In this document: positions 1-7,463 of the stretch, one piece after another
Layout: each line of letters starts with the position of its first letter
Numbering within the stretch: the stretch's first letter is position 1
Program-made: the position numbers and the translations under genes
Assembly: GCA_003599475.1 (NCBI GenBank)
Contig: QZKK01000023.1
Span: 1 to 21,579, forward strand
Reading direction: 5' to 3'
DNA length: 21,579 bases
Source: Desulfobacteraceae bacterium
Lineage (GTDB): Bacteria > Desulfobacterota > Desulfobacteria > Desulfobacterales > SURF-15
Notes under the pieces: generated by a model
Databases searched by the model: none
What the model was told of the DNA's origin: nothing
What the model saw: only the letters and a program-made list of their open reading frames with translations

Positions 1-9
1 TCTATTTAA

Positions 10-930
10 AAATCCGCTCATACAGGGACCCAAAAGATACCAATAACGGCGCACTTTCAACAGGTTATTGCCTTTGGGAAATCCGGATATAGCCTTTTTA
101 TCGACATCGGCACAAACGGAGAAATCGTTCTGGGCAATAAGGATTGGCTGATGACCGCTTCATGCTCGGCAGGTCCGGCTTTCGAGGGCGGCGGGGTGCG
201 CTGGGGAATGCGCGCCGAAGAGGGCGCCATCGAGAAAATATCCATCGACCCCAATACGCTGGCACCGGACATTTCCACCGTATCCGGGGTGCCCCCGCGA
301 GGCATCTGCGGCTCCGGGATGATCGATTTACTCTCTGAAATGCTTTTTGCCGGAATCATCGACCAGAGCGGCCGGTTCAGGGTGGACACCCCCCATCCGA
401 GAATCTCGAAAGTCGGCGATGAAAGCGCTTACGTCGTTGTTTTTGCAGATCATACGGCCATGCAGGAGGATATCGTCTTTACCGAATCGGATATCAAAAA
501 CATCATCCTGAGCAAGGGGGCCGTCTATGCGGGCTTCACCGTCCTGCTCAAACAGGCCGGAATCGATTTTTCAATGGTGGATCGGGTTTTTATCACGGGC
601 GGATTCGGCAAATACCTGAACATCGAAAAATCGATTTTCATCGGCCTGCTCCCGGATATCGATCGCAAGAAATTCCATTATCTTGGAAACACCTCGATTG
701 CAGGTTCCTATATGGCACTGCTTTCCGACGAATACCGAAAGGAAGCTTTGCAGGTCTCACACAGCATGACGTACATCGACTTTTCCACCAATAACCAGTT
801 TATGGAAGAATTCACATCCGCACTTTTTCTGCCGCATACCGATATCGATGCCTTTCCGAGTTTAAAAAATAAGATTCAAACTCGTACGGCTGCGGAAAAG
901 TGTAACGCAATAAACAGTGCGGCTATCTGA
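10..930 (+). CDS. RACo-like corrinoid reductive activator, C-terminal part only (5'-disrupted)
   Basis: The frame reads into the actin-like ATPase (ASKHA) C-terminal domain of the RACo/RamA-type proteins that reductively activate corrinoid methyl carriers using ATP. Recognisable blocks are the phosphate-binding IDIGTNGEIV (coding at about 100-129), CSAGPAFEGGG, GICGSGMIDLL, ITGGFGKYLNIEKS, GNTSIAGS and a C-terminal FMEEFTSALFLPHTD, the usual family ending. The N-terminal [2Fe-2S] ferredoxin domain and first half of the ATPase domain (family about 600 aa or more) are absent. A TAA lies in frame at 7-9, no ATG/GTG/TTG occurs before 151, and ATG 151 would cut off the phosphate loop. The two other frames of 1-66 show no family sequence, so a simple one-base frameshift does not restore it. 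It is probably a remnant after rearrangement, or a misassembled edge. Family assignment is firm; whether it is expressed is doubtful. Confidence 0.72.
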   Translation, partial: KSAHTGTQKIPITAHFQQVIAFGKSGYSLFIDIGTNGEIVLGNKDWLMTASCSAGPAFEGGGVRWGMRAEEGAIEKISIDPNTLAPDISTVSGVPPRGICGSGMIDLLSEMLFAGIIDQSGRFRVDTPHPRISKVGDESAYVVVFADHTAMQEDIVFTESDIKNIILSKGAVYAGFTVLLKQAGIDFSMVDRVFITGGFGKYLNIEKSIFIGLLPDIDRKKFHYLGNTSIAGSYMALLSDEYRKEALQVSHSMTYIDFSTNNQFMEEFTSALFLPHTDIDAFPSLKNKIQTRTAAEKCNAINSAAI

Positions 931-1363
931 AAGTTCCAGTTCGCATACGCAGATTCCCGCAGATATGTTTTTTAAGGGGGACACAGATCTTCACAGATAA
1001 ACACAGATAGAGAATATCGGGTCGACATATTCATGGTTGTTATCGGCATGTCCTGCATCCCCCTCCCGCCTCAGGGACTGAGCGATTGCTATCAGAACAG
1101 ATTCTATTTAAGACCGATTCGGACCGAATTTCAAGGAAAATGCGGCTCTAAGGGATTCGGAATATTCCGAAATACCGTTAAGCCGCAAAGAGCAAAGACA
1201 ACACAAATTTGGAACTCAGGAAATCAGGGAGGGTTTATATTGTTACACCCTTTGTGGCTCTTTCGTGAGTTCCTGAGTTCCAGATTGTTAAAACGGTGCA
1301 TTGAATTTTCTGAATCCCTAAAGATCCTTGTGTCAACACCGCACGCACGTGCCCGTGACGATC
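931..1363. repeat. Non-coding spacer with dispersed-repeat-like segments
   Basis: No convincing gene lies here. The stretch 941-1013 is built of imperfect units of the type 'acgcagattcccgcagat' and 'cacagatcttcacagat'. From about 1183 to 1281 there is AT-rich, low-information sequence (gccgcaaagagcaaagac, ctttgtggctctttcgtgag) enclosed by a perfect inverted repeat, GGAACTCAGGA at 1211-1221 and TCCTGAGTTCC at 1271-1281. Similar wording recurs at 20453-20480, so this belongs to a dispersed intergenic repeat family rather than to a gene. It may act as a bidirectional barrier between the + strand remnant and the convergent MBL gene, but no clear terminator T-run was seen. Confidence 0.5.
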
Positions 1364-2212
1364 TTAAAATTCCAAACTCAACCCGACATGGGAAAACCGA
1401 AATGCTTTTTCAAACTCCTGTTTCATTCGGGAAATCACCTCCAAACCGGTACAGTGGGAAGGGATGAAGTGCTGAATCCGATATGACTTTAAGGCATTGA
1501 TGCTTTCCCGCAACTGGGCCTCTTCCGAGAATCCGAGATGAGTGCCTCCGACAATGCCGTATATGGCTTCGATCCCGGCATTTTGGATGATGTGGTTCAC
1601 TACGTTGACAATACCGGAATGGGCGCACCCCAAGACGATCAGAATCCCCTTTCCGGTGCAGATCGCCATCGATTGGTCATCTAAGATGATGTCCGGGACT
1701 TCCTCTCCATTCCGGCGGACAAACCGATCCGCCATGTCGGCGCGCTCGAAAGCGGTATTGCGTGGTACCTCGCCGGTCAGATAGATCCCGCTTTCGATTT
1801 CCACCCATTCCCGATTGAAGATGAATCGCGCTCCCATTTTTTCCAGATAGCCTCTCGTAAAAGGAATGCCGTTATAGGTTTCCCCTTCCTTCTTCTTCGT
1901 GAAAGCGTATGAAAAAATATCCGGATGCGCATACACATCGATCTGCTTTTGACTCCTGCAGCGCAGCACCTCCGGCAACCCACCGGTATGGTCCCCATGG
2001 GCGTGGCTGAGTACGATCTTATTGATCCGGCTCAGATCTTTCTTAAACAGCAGTGCATTGTGAACAACGGTTTTGCCGTGCCCGGTGTCAAAGAGGAAAT
2101 TCCCGTTCCGGGTCTCTACATAAGCACAAAACCCATGTTCACCGATGGCCTCGCTCTTCCCCGGAACCACGTTGTCTGTGAGGATCGTCACGCGACCGGT
2201 TGCAGTATTCAT
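1364..2212 (-). CDS. MBL-fold metal-dependent hydrolase (COG1237-like)
   Basis: 282-aa metallo-beta-lactamase-fold protein. Zinc-binding motif H70-A-H72-G-D74-H75 followed by TGG, then GCAHSG (about 205-210), GGTHLG and a C-terminal PSHCTG supplying later metal ligands. The early GEHGFCAYVE segment and the GCAHSGIVN block match the COG1237 branch, which includes proteins annotated as dihydropterin/RFA-P synthase-like; the true substrate is unknown. ATG 2212 is chosen over the in-frame ATG at 2248 because GAGAAAGGAG lies just upstream of it, and because a strong -24/-12 promoter match at 2281-2296 leaves a leader of about 57 nt to this start. It is monocistronic and divergent from bacterioferritin. 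No signal peptide or membrane segment is visible, so it is cytoplasmic. Confidence 0.85.
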   Translation of the reverse strand: MNTATGRVTILTDNVVPGKSEAIGEHGFCAYVETRNGNFLFDTGHGKTVVHNALLFKKDLSRINKIVLSHAHGDHTGGLPEVLRCRSQKQIDVYAHPDIFSYAFTKKKEGETYNGIPFTRGYLEKMGARFIFNREWVEIESGIYLTGEVPRNTAFERADMADRFVRRNGEEVPDIILDDQSMAICTGKGILIVLGCAHSGIVNVVNHIIQNAGIEAIYGIVGGTHLGFSEEAQLRESINALKSYRIQHFIPSHCTGLEVISRMKQEFEKAFRFSHVGLSLEF

Positions 2213-2280
2213 TTCACTTTCTCCTTTCTCGAACGTATTCATATGCATTCTGCTCCGGATGAATCAAATAAAGCAAGCTT

Positions 2281-2296
2281 AGCAAATCGCGTGCCG
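2281..2296 (-). promoter_or_regulatory. Sigma-54 (-24/-12) promoter for the MBL hydrolase
   Basis: On the minus strand the sequence reads CGGCACG-CGAT-TTGCT, one mismatch from the sigma-54 consensus TGGCACG-N4-TTGC(A/T), with the invariant GG and GC at the correct 10-nt spacing. It points at the MBL gene and predicts a transcript start near 2270, about 57 nt before ATG 2212. Its closest relative in the window is the match upstream of the metF/hdrA operon, which has the same CGGCACG and TTGCT halves. Confidence 0.75.
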
Positions 2297-2411
2297 GCAA
2301 TCTGCAACCAAAAGAAATCGAATTGCGGCACGTCTGTAATCGAAAGCATCATTCATCCCCAAGCTCCCATATCGTCGTTCTGTTGTCGCTATACTGTGAC
2401 CAAAGAATTGT

Positions 2412-2427
2412 TGGCATGCCCATTGCT
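2412..2427 (+). promoter_or_regulatory. Sigma-54 (-24/-12) promoter match facing bacterioferritin
   Basis: The sequence reads TGGCATG-CCCA-TTGCT, a near-perfect -24/-12 element. The start would be near 2438, giving an unusually long leader of about 320 nt to the bacterioferritin ATG at 2757. No ORF worth calling lies in that leader, so the element may serve a leader or small RNA instead, or bacterioferritin may also use a second, nearer promoter. The match is good; the target is less certain. Confidence 0.6.
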
Positions 2428-2525
2428 CCTGTATCATCATCCGAGCCGGCAGCATGTTTATGGATGCCCGATTCAGAAGTAAATCAGAAATAAAAAGGAT
2501 AAACTGCTTCATTCTCGGTGGACCT

Positions 2526-2543
2526 AATCGTGCATTATGCACG
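2526..2543. promoter_or_regulatory. Candidate enhancer/operator, AATCGTGCATT palindrome copy 1
   Basis: The sequence AATCGTGCATTATGCACG contains the inverted repeat CGTGCAT-T-ATGCACG (2529-2543). The first 11 bases recur exactly at 13722, 14358 and 18104, always between genes. It lies about 230 bp upstream of the MBL sigma-54 element and about 100 bp downstream of the bacterioferritin-facing one. Position and symmetry suit a binding site for a sigma-54 activator. This is inference from recurrence. Confidence 0.55.
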
Positions 2544-2756
2544 GGATCATAAATTTAAAATACTTCAATTTGCACGGATAAGGGACAATTATTGTTAGAT
2601 CCATCGATTTTGTCTCTCAGAAACCTGGGATGTGAAAAATGAAATTACCACGAAAAAGATCGAAGGCGTCGATCATGAAGAAAATTATTTTTGATAGAAA
2701 CATTCTGTGTACGTGTATTGAAGCCAACCGATAGTATAAAAAGAAAGGAGATCTAA

Positions 2757-3302
2757 ATGGCGGCAACCCCTCGTGAAGAACGAAAAGAGAAGGTAACCGG
2801 AGTATTGAACGAAGCAAGGGGAATGGAGCTCCATGCGATCAATCAATACATGAATCAGCACTACAATCTCGACGACATGGATTACGGTGAACTGGCCAAA
2901 AACATCAAACTGATCGCCATCGATGAGATGCGGCATGCGGAAATGTTCGCCGAACGGATCAAAGAGATCGGGGGCGAACCGATCACCGAGTTTACCCAGA
3001 AAGTCCAGAAAGGGCAGAAACCCGATCAGATTTTTCTCCATGACTTCAACCTCGAAGACGACACCATCGAAAAATACAATCGATTTATTCTGGTGTGCAG
3101 GGAAAACGGGGACAGCACGACGATGAAGCTTTTCGAACAGATAATCGATGAAGAACAGCTCCATTTAAACTACTTCGAAAATGTAAGCAATCACATCCAG
3201 AATCTCGGTCCAGCATACCTGGCACAGATCGCCGGCACACCTGCCGGTACAGGGGGCTTTTCGAAAGGCTTTGTGATCGGACAGACCGCATCAACAGAAT
3301 AG
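2757..3302 (+). CDS. bfr: Bacterioferritin
   Basis: 181-aa four-helix ferritin-like protein that oxidises and stores iron in a 24-mer shell in the cytoplasm. Di-iron ligands are visible as E24 (ARGMELHAINQY), E57 and H60 (DEMRHAEMF), E105 (DDTIEKY) and E133/H136 (DEEQLH). Met58, in EMRH, is at the position that ligates haem at the dimer interface of bacterioferritins, which separates it from plain ferritin and rubrerythrin; no rubredoxin CxxC domain is present. Length and spacing fit the Desulfovibrio-type protein, which binds iron-coproporphyrin III. The tail after about 155 is Gly/Ala/Thr-rich. The start is supported by GAAAGGAG 7 nt upstream. It converges with the kinase gene, with a 14-bp gap. 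A role in oxygen and iron stress is inferred. Confidence 0.9.
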   Translation: MAATPREERKEKVTGVLNEARGMELHAINQYMNQHYNLDDMDYGELAKNIKLIAIDEMRHAEMFAERIKEIGGEPITEFTQKVQKGQKPDQIFLHDFNLEDDTIEKYNRFILVCRENGDSTTMKLFEQIIDEEQLHLNYFENVSNHIQNLGPAYLAQIAGTPAGTGGFSKGFVIGQTASTE

Positions 3303-3316
3303 CAAGAAGCCTGCAC

Positions 3317-4795
3317 TTACACCGAAGCCGAAAGAATGGGCAGGCGAACCGTAAAGGTGCTTCCGGATCCGGGCTTGCTCGTCACCCCGATCGATCCGTT
3401 GTGGGCCTCCACGATGCTTTTTACGATCGGAAGTCCCAGGCCCGTGCCGGCGATATGGCGGGTCTGATCGCTTTTTACACGATAAAACCGTTTAAAAATG
3501 AGCTTGCTCTCCTCCGGTGCGATCCCGATTCCGTTATCGCTCACCCGAATGAATAGGGAGACGTTATCCGTTTCGGCGGAAACGTGGACCCGGCCCCCCT
3601 CCGGGGTATATCGGATGGCGTTGCTGATTAAGTTGGATACGACCTCTTCCATATTGACCCGGTTGGCCATCAACAGGGGCAATTCGGGAATCGGATCCAA
3701 AGTAAGCGCAATATTCTTTTCCACGCTCTGGGCCTGATGCAAAATCACCTGCTCTTTCAGGAGATCACCCGGATCGAAGGTTTCCTTTTCCAATGTGATC
3801 AGACCCGATTCGATCTTTGCCAGATCCAGCAGTTCCGCGGCCATTTCGGACAGGGATTTGATCCGTTCGGACGTTCGAGTGAGGATGTGCCGCTGTTTGT
3901 CCGTAAGAGGGCCGGCAAGCCCGTCTGTAATGGTTTTTATCTGTGCCAACGTCGTATTCATAGGCCCCTGGATCTCATGTGCGACCATTGAAACAAAATC
4001 GGATTTCACCTGATTGATCTTTTTGAGCACCGTAATATCGTTCAGCAAGGCCACTGCGCCGAGGTTCCGTCCCATCCGGTCACGAAAGGGAATGCATCGG
4101 GCATGCAGGATTTTTTTTGAAGAGTGCCCGTTGACCGTCTCGATCTCTCCGCTCAACTCGACAGACTCTGCTGACGCCATGGTCAACACCCGGTCGATCA
4201 TTTCAAGCAGAATGCCGTTTTCAAGCCATTCGGTGACCGGGCGGCCGAGCACCCCTGCGCCCTGGTGGCCGACCATCTTTAAAAATGCAGGGTTTGCGAG
4301 GACGGCCTGTTTTTTTGCATCCGTGGCCAGTACCCCGTCCCCTAAGTGATTGATCAATACACGCATGCGGGATTTTTCCGTCGCGATATCCTGAAGGGTT
4401 CCGATAAACCGGGCGGCCTTGGCGATCATCATGCGAAGATCCTGCGGAGAAAAGGGCTTGGCGATGAAATCGAAGGCCCCTTTCTTCATGGCTTCGACGG
4501 CATGATCCAGCGTCGCATATCCGGTGATCACGATCACAACGGTATCCGGATGCAATCCCCGAACGTGCGCCAGGGTGTCCATCCCGGACATCCCCGGCAT
4601 CATCAGATCCAGCAGAACGATATCGAAATGTTCTCGCCGGATCATCTCAAGGCCGCTCTCTCCGCTGTCCGCCCGGGCGACCTCGAAGCCCTCGTCGGCC
4701 AGCATCCGGCTGCAGGTGTCTCGAATGCGCTTCTCGTCATCTACAATCAGGATTTTCGGCTTAAACGGCAATGTCGAATCTGTTGCTTCAGTCAT
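3317..4795 (-). CDS. Hybrid receiver-PAS-histidine kinase
   Basis: 492 aa. An N-terminal receiver domain (about 13-130) has acidic D19/D20, phospho-acceptor D63 in LLDLMMP, T91 and K113. A PAS domain follows (about 146-255), then a HisKA domain with H273 in MVAHEIQGP and a HATPase_c domain to the end (N box SNLISNAIRYTPEGG, G1 DNGIGI, G2 GTGLGL). No membrane helix is seen, so it should be a soluble kinase. Receiver-first hybrid kinases usually act as relays, taking phosphate or signals from another kinase. The adjacent PAS kinase and single receiver are possible partners. ATG 4795 is chosen for the GAGAGGAAGAA site immediately upstream; the frame is open to 4897 but passes through a repeat there. 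It is separated from the next kinase by about 200 bp containing palindromic repeats, so it may be transcribed separately. Confidence 0.9.
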   Translation of the reverse strand: MTEATDSTLPFKPKILIVDDEKRIRDTCSRMLADEGFEVARADSGESGLEMIRREHFDIVLLDLMMPGMSGMDTLAHVRGLHPDTVVIVITGYATLDHAVEAMKKGAFDFIAKPFSPQDLRMMIAKAARFIGTLQDIATEKSRMRVLINHLGDGVLATDAKKQAVLANPAFLKMVGHQGAGVLGRPVTEWLENGILLEMIDRVLTMASAESVELSGEIETVNGHSSKKILHARCIPFRDRMGRNLGAVALLNDITVLKKINQVKSDFVSMVAHEIQGPMNTTLAQIKTITDGLAGPLTDKQRHILTRTSERIKSLSEMAAELLDLAKIESGLITLEKETFDPGDLLKEQVILHQAQSVEKNIALTLDPIPELPLLMANRVNMEEVVSNLISNAIRYTPEGGRVHVSAETDNVSLFIRVSDNGIGIAPEESKLIFKRFYRVKSDQTRHIAGTGLGLPIVKSIVEAHNGSIGVTSKPGSGSTFTVRLPILSASV

Positions 4796-4846
4796 TTCTT
4801 CCTCTCGATTTTGGAATCTCTCCCGCTGAACCGCAACAGCGAGCGC

Positions 4847-4871
4847 ATTCCCCGCAGCTTGCTGCGGGGTT
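4847..4871. repeat. Palindromic intergenic repeat, copy A
   Basis: A 25-bp unit with perfect arms CCCCGCAGC (4850-4858) and GCTGCGGGG (4861-4869), flanked by ATT and TT. It matches copy B at 4916-4940 except at the centre and at one symmetrically paired position, where the C-G pair becomes T-A. That is the pattern of a conserved hairpin family. Confidence 0.7.
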
Positions 4872-4915
4872 AGCGAGCGAATATAAAAATTAAACAAAAG
4901 TCCTTACGGTCGGAG

Positions 4916-4940
4916 ATTCCCTGCAGCATGCTGCAGGGTT
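4916..4940. repeat. Palindromic intergenic repeat, copy B
   Basis: Contains a perfect 20-bp palindrome, CCCTGCAGCATGCTGCAGGG, at 4919-4938 with the same ATT...TT flanks as copy A. Both copies lie in the spacer between the two kinase genes and could end or stabilise the upstream transcript. Confidence 0.7.
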
Positions 4941-5000
4941 CTTCAATTGCGGCCGCCGATCGACCGGGATTTCCTTGCCGCCTCGGACGGTGCACCCGAT

Positions 5001-6524
5001 TTAAACCGTCGGGTATTCATCTGAGGGTTGATACAGGGGAAATTCCATCAGAAAGGTTGTTCCCTGAGGACTGGACGATTTCACGCAGATGTTTCCCTTG
5101 TTCTCGATGACGTTTCCGTAGGCGGTGCTCAGACCCATTCCGGTGCCTTTCCCCACCGCCTTGGTCGTAAAAAACGGATCGAAAACTTTCGACAGATTTT
5201 TTTCCGGAATACCGCACCCGGTGTCCGAAACTTCCAGATAGACCTTTTGCTGCCGTTTGTCACGATAGGTCCGAAAGCTCAGGGTACCCTTACCGTCCAT
5301 TGCGTCGATGGCATTCAACACCAGATTGATGACGACCTGGCTGATCTGATTCTTATCGACGCGAATCAGCATCATTTCGTCTGAGAGCTCCTTTACAATC
5401 CTGATGTTGGCAAACAGCTTCTGGTCCCGGATGAGCAAAAGGCTCTGCTCCAACAAATCATTGATCTGAACGACCCCTTTCATCGGGCTGGTTTGGCGGC
5501 TGTAAGCCAGCAGACTTTTCACGATTTCTCTGCAGCGGTAAACATCCTGCATGATCAGGTTCAGGTTCTCCCGGTTCGGATCTTCTTCCTGCAGGCTGTC
5601 CCTTACCAGATTGGCATCGAAAAGAATACTGGTCAGCGGGTTGTTGAGCTCATGGGCCACCCCCGCCGCCAGTTGACCCATGGAGGCCATCTTCTCCGAC
5701 TGTGTGAGTTGGGCGCGTGCTTCGGCAAGCCTTTTTTCCACGGCGATCTGTTCTCTCAAGTCCCGGTAAATTCCCATCGTTGCCACTTCTTCGCCGTCTT
5801 CGTAAATGATGGATCCGGTCAGCTCAACCGGAATCTCCGCCCCTCCGGCGTTTAGAATATTGATCCGTCTGCTGGCGAGTTTTCCCGGACCACCGTGATT
5901 TTCACCTCGCATATACTGCATGATATCCTGTGCGACGCCGGGAGGATACAGTTGGTCAGCAGTCAAATGATGGATCGCATCTTCGGCGGCGTAGCCGAAA
6001 AGATCCTCTGCCGAGGGATTCATGAGCAGGATGTTCGCATACCGGTCTGCGGCAACGATGGCCATTGCGGAACTTTGAATCACCTTTTCGAAAAACAACT
6101 GGGTTTTCTTTAAGGTGACCTCCAGCATTTTCACATGGGTTACATCCCGAATGCTTTCCATCACATAGGCGACTTCCCCGGCTTCATTGAGAATCGGTGA
6201 AAAAACACGATCCTCCCAGGTTCTTTTTCCGGTCCGGGTAAAGTTTCTCCGCAGGATCGATTGCCCCTTTCGCTCCTTTATGACCTTGTGGAAGGGACAG
6301 GTGCTGTGCGGGCATTTTTGCGTTCCGTAAAACACTTCATGGCAGGTCTTGCCGACAAGTTTTTCCAAGGGGATCCTGTATTTTTCCAAAAAGACCCGGT
6401 TGGCCGTCAACACCACCTTGTCGGGCTTCAAAATCAGCGTGGGAAATGAGAGCGAGTCGAATACCCGCAGGCGCCAATCTTCTTCCTTGATAAGTGAAAG
6501 CTTCGATTCTCGCTGCGCACTCAT
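5001..6524 (-). CDS. PAS-PAS sensor histidine kinase (NtrB/AtoS-like)
   Basis: 507 aa and soluble. PAS 1 (about 22-130) carries a cysteine group, C61, C71 and C76 (GKTCHEVF...KCPHSTCPF), a variant seen in anaerobe PAS domains that may bind metal or sense redox. PAS 2 spans about 148-260. HisKA has H291 in [14 protein letters not shown], the HELNNP form typical of NtrB-like kinases, followed by HATPase_c ([26 protein letters not shown]). ATG 6524 lies 4 nt after the stop of the ACT-like gene, with only a weak GAGAA site, so its translation is probably coupled to that gene. It is the last gene of the receiver/ACT/kinase operon. HELNNP kinases often pair with sigma-54 activators, but no such activator is encoded here; the natural partner may be the upstream receiver protein. 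Confidence 0.9.
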   Translation of the reverse strand: MSAQRESKLSLIKEEDWRLRVFDSLSFPTLILKPDKVVLTANRVFLEKYRIPLEKLVGKTCHEVFYGTQKCPHSTCPFHKVIKERKGQSILRRNFTRTGKRTWEDRVFSPILNEAGEVAYVMESIRDVTHVKMLEVTLKKTQLFFEKVIQSSAMAIVAADRYANILLMNPSAEDLFGYAAEDAIHHLTADQLYPPGVAQDIMQYMRGENHGGPGKLASRRINILNAGGAEIPVELTGSIIYEDGEEVATMGIYRDLREQIAVEKRLAEARAQLTQSEKMASMGQLAAGVAHELNNPLTSILFDANLVRDSLQEEDPNRENLNLIMQDVYRCREIVKSLLAYSRQTSPMKGVVQINDLLEQSLLLIRDQKLFANIRIVKELSDEMMLIRVDKNQISQVVINLVLNAIDAMDGKGTLSFRTYRDKRQQKVYLEVSDTGCGIPEKNLSKVFDPFFTTKAVGKGTGMGLSTAYGNVIENKGNICVKSSSPQGTTFLMEFPLYQPSDEYPTV

Positions 6525-6528
6525 AAGG

Positions 6529-6798
6529 TTATTCTCTTTTGTCCGATCGAATGGTTTGGATCGGGGTTTGAATCGGCTGGTGCGAGGGTACCTGAAAAAC
6601 CTCGGACAACCGCTCCTTGGCAGCCTCGGCCGCCCCCCCCGGCAGTGCGAGAATGACGGCGGATTGCGAAAACTCCGATGCAAGCACGGGGATCGATGGG
6701 TCTTTAAGGGTCTGGAATACGGCCTGTGCAATCCCGTACCGGTCTCCGAAGTGGGGTCCTTGAAAACAGCTGTAAACCGCCTGTCGGATTCGAGCCAT
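6529..6798 (-). CDS. Small ACT-like domain protein
   Basis: 89 aa. The sequence from QAVYSCFQGPHFGDRYGIAQ through IPVLASEFSQSAVILALP to a final KERLSEVFQVP has the layout of an ACT domain like those at the C-terminus of aspartate kinases: a first strand, a G..FGDR..IA turn into helix 1, a central strand, and a final helix. ACT domains bind amino acids or other small effectors. It is a stand-alone domain with a disordered tail after about 70. The start at ATG 6798 is preceded by CGGGGAAATT and sits 19 bp after the receiver gene; the next gene begins 4 bp after its stop. Placement between a response regulator and a histidine kinase suggests it gives the system a ligand input. The fold is assigned by eye only, so the call is moderate, but the gene itself is convincing. 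Confidence 0.65.
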   Translation of the reverse strand: MARIRQAVYSCFQGPHFGDRYGIAQAVFQTLKDPSIPVLASEFSQSAVILALPGGAAEAAKERLSEVFQVPSHQPIQTPIQTIRSDKRE

Positions 6799-6817
6799 GC
6801 GGGAATTTCCCCGGATT

Positions 6818-7204
6818 CTACTCGAACTGCTCCGCAACAAGCGCCATCAACTTGTCGAGGTCGATGGGCTTGGCAATGAAATCATCCGCCAAGGTCGTTT
6901 TCCCATCCATATGCGTATAGTTGGTTTTCGGAACGTTCTCGGCAACGGCGGTCAGCAGGAGTACGCTCACATTTTTGTATTTCGGATCTTTTTTGATCTC
7001 CCGGCAGAGGTCGTATCCGTTTTTTCTCGGCATCATGACGTCGAGTAGAATCAAATCCGGCATTTCTTCCCTGATTTTTTCCCAGGCCTCGACACCGTCA
7101 TAGGCCTTTGCGATCCGGTAGTTTTGGCTTTCGAGCTTCATGGAGACGGATTCCACCAGGTCCGGATCGTCATCCACTACAAGAATCAGCTTCTGTTCGG
7201 GCAT
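6818..7204 (-). CDS. Single-domain response regulator (CheY-like receiver)
   Basis: 128 aa, receiver domain only. Acidic pocket D11-D13, phospho-acceptor D55 in LILLDVMMP, a conserved T in LLLTAVAE and K in FIAKPIDL. There is no DNA-binding or output domain. Between the T and the K there is a longer than usual loop (ENVPKTNYTHMDGKTTLADD). ATG 7204 is preced­ed by an AAGGAG site 7 nt away and is preferred over the in-frame ATG at 7249. It is the first gene of a three-gene set with the ACT-like protein and the PAS kinase. With no output domain it probably acts through protein contact or as a phosphorelay intermediate toward the hybrid kinase next door (inference). Confidence 0.9.
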   Translation of the reverse strand: MPEQKLILVVDDDPDLVESVSMKLESQNYRIAKAYDGVEAWEKIREEMPDLILLDVMMPRKNGYDLCREIKKDPKYKNVSVLLLTAVAENVPKTNYTHMDGKTTLADDFIAKPIDLDKLMALVAEQFE

Positions 7205-7422
7205 TGTTTTTCTCCTTCTATCAAAATGGGGTGTAAAGGCACCCGTCACTTGTTAGAAACTTCAACCTCGCTCAAAGAAAATTCTAAAATCCAAGCACCA
7301 AAATCCAAACAATAAGACAAAGTATTCAAATGAAGAAATAATCAAACGAAGAGCTTACGAAACTTCACCTCACGCAAAGCCGAAAAGATCATTCTTCTTC
7401 GGCAGTTTCTGATTCGATCAAA

Positions 7423-7449
7423 CCGGCCGCTTTGGAGGCTGCCGGCCGG
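7423..7449 (-). terminator. GC-rich hairpin downstream of metF
   Basis: Arms CCGGCCG (7423-7429) and CGGCCGG (7443-7449) with a 13-nt loop lie 15 bp beyond the metF stop. Read on the minus strand the hairpin is followed only by TTTG, so it is a weak Rho-independent terminator at best, but its position at the operon end fits. Confidence 0.4.
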
Positions 7450-7463
7450 GTTTATAACCGTGC

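Larger units (their letters stand above)
2213..2756. other. Divergent regulatory intergenic region
   Basis: About 540 bp between the MBL hydrolase (-) and bacterioferritin (+). It holds the two sigma-54 elements and the palindrome listed separately. The rest (2544-2740) is AT-rich and contains no recognisable gene. A good ribosome-binding site (AAGAAAGGAGATCT) ends the region just before ATG 2757. No clear sigma-70 promoter could be placed. Confidence 0.6.

Noticed and set aside
1033..1467. 144-codon plus-strand frame in the spacer after the RACo remnant
   Set aside because: Translation is repeat text, has no domain, and runs into the 3' end of the MBL gene on the other strand.
2685..3164. 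159-codon minus-strand frame over bacterioferritin
   Set aside because: Antisense shadow; bacterioferritin ligands are complete on the plus strand.
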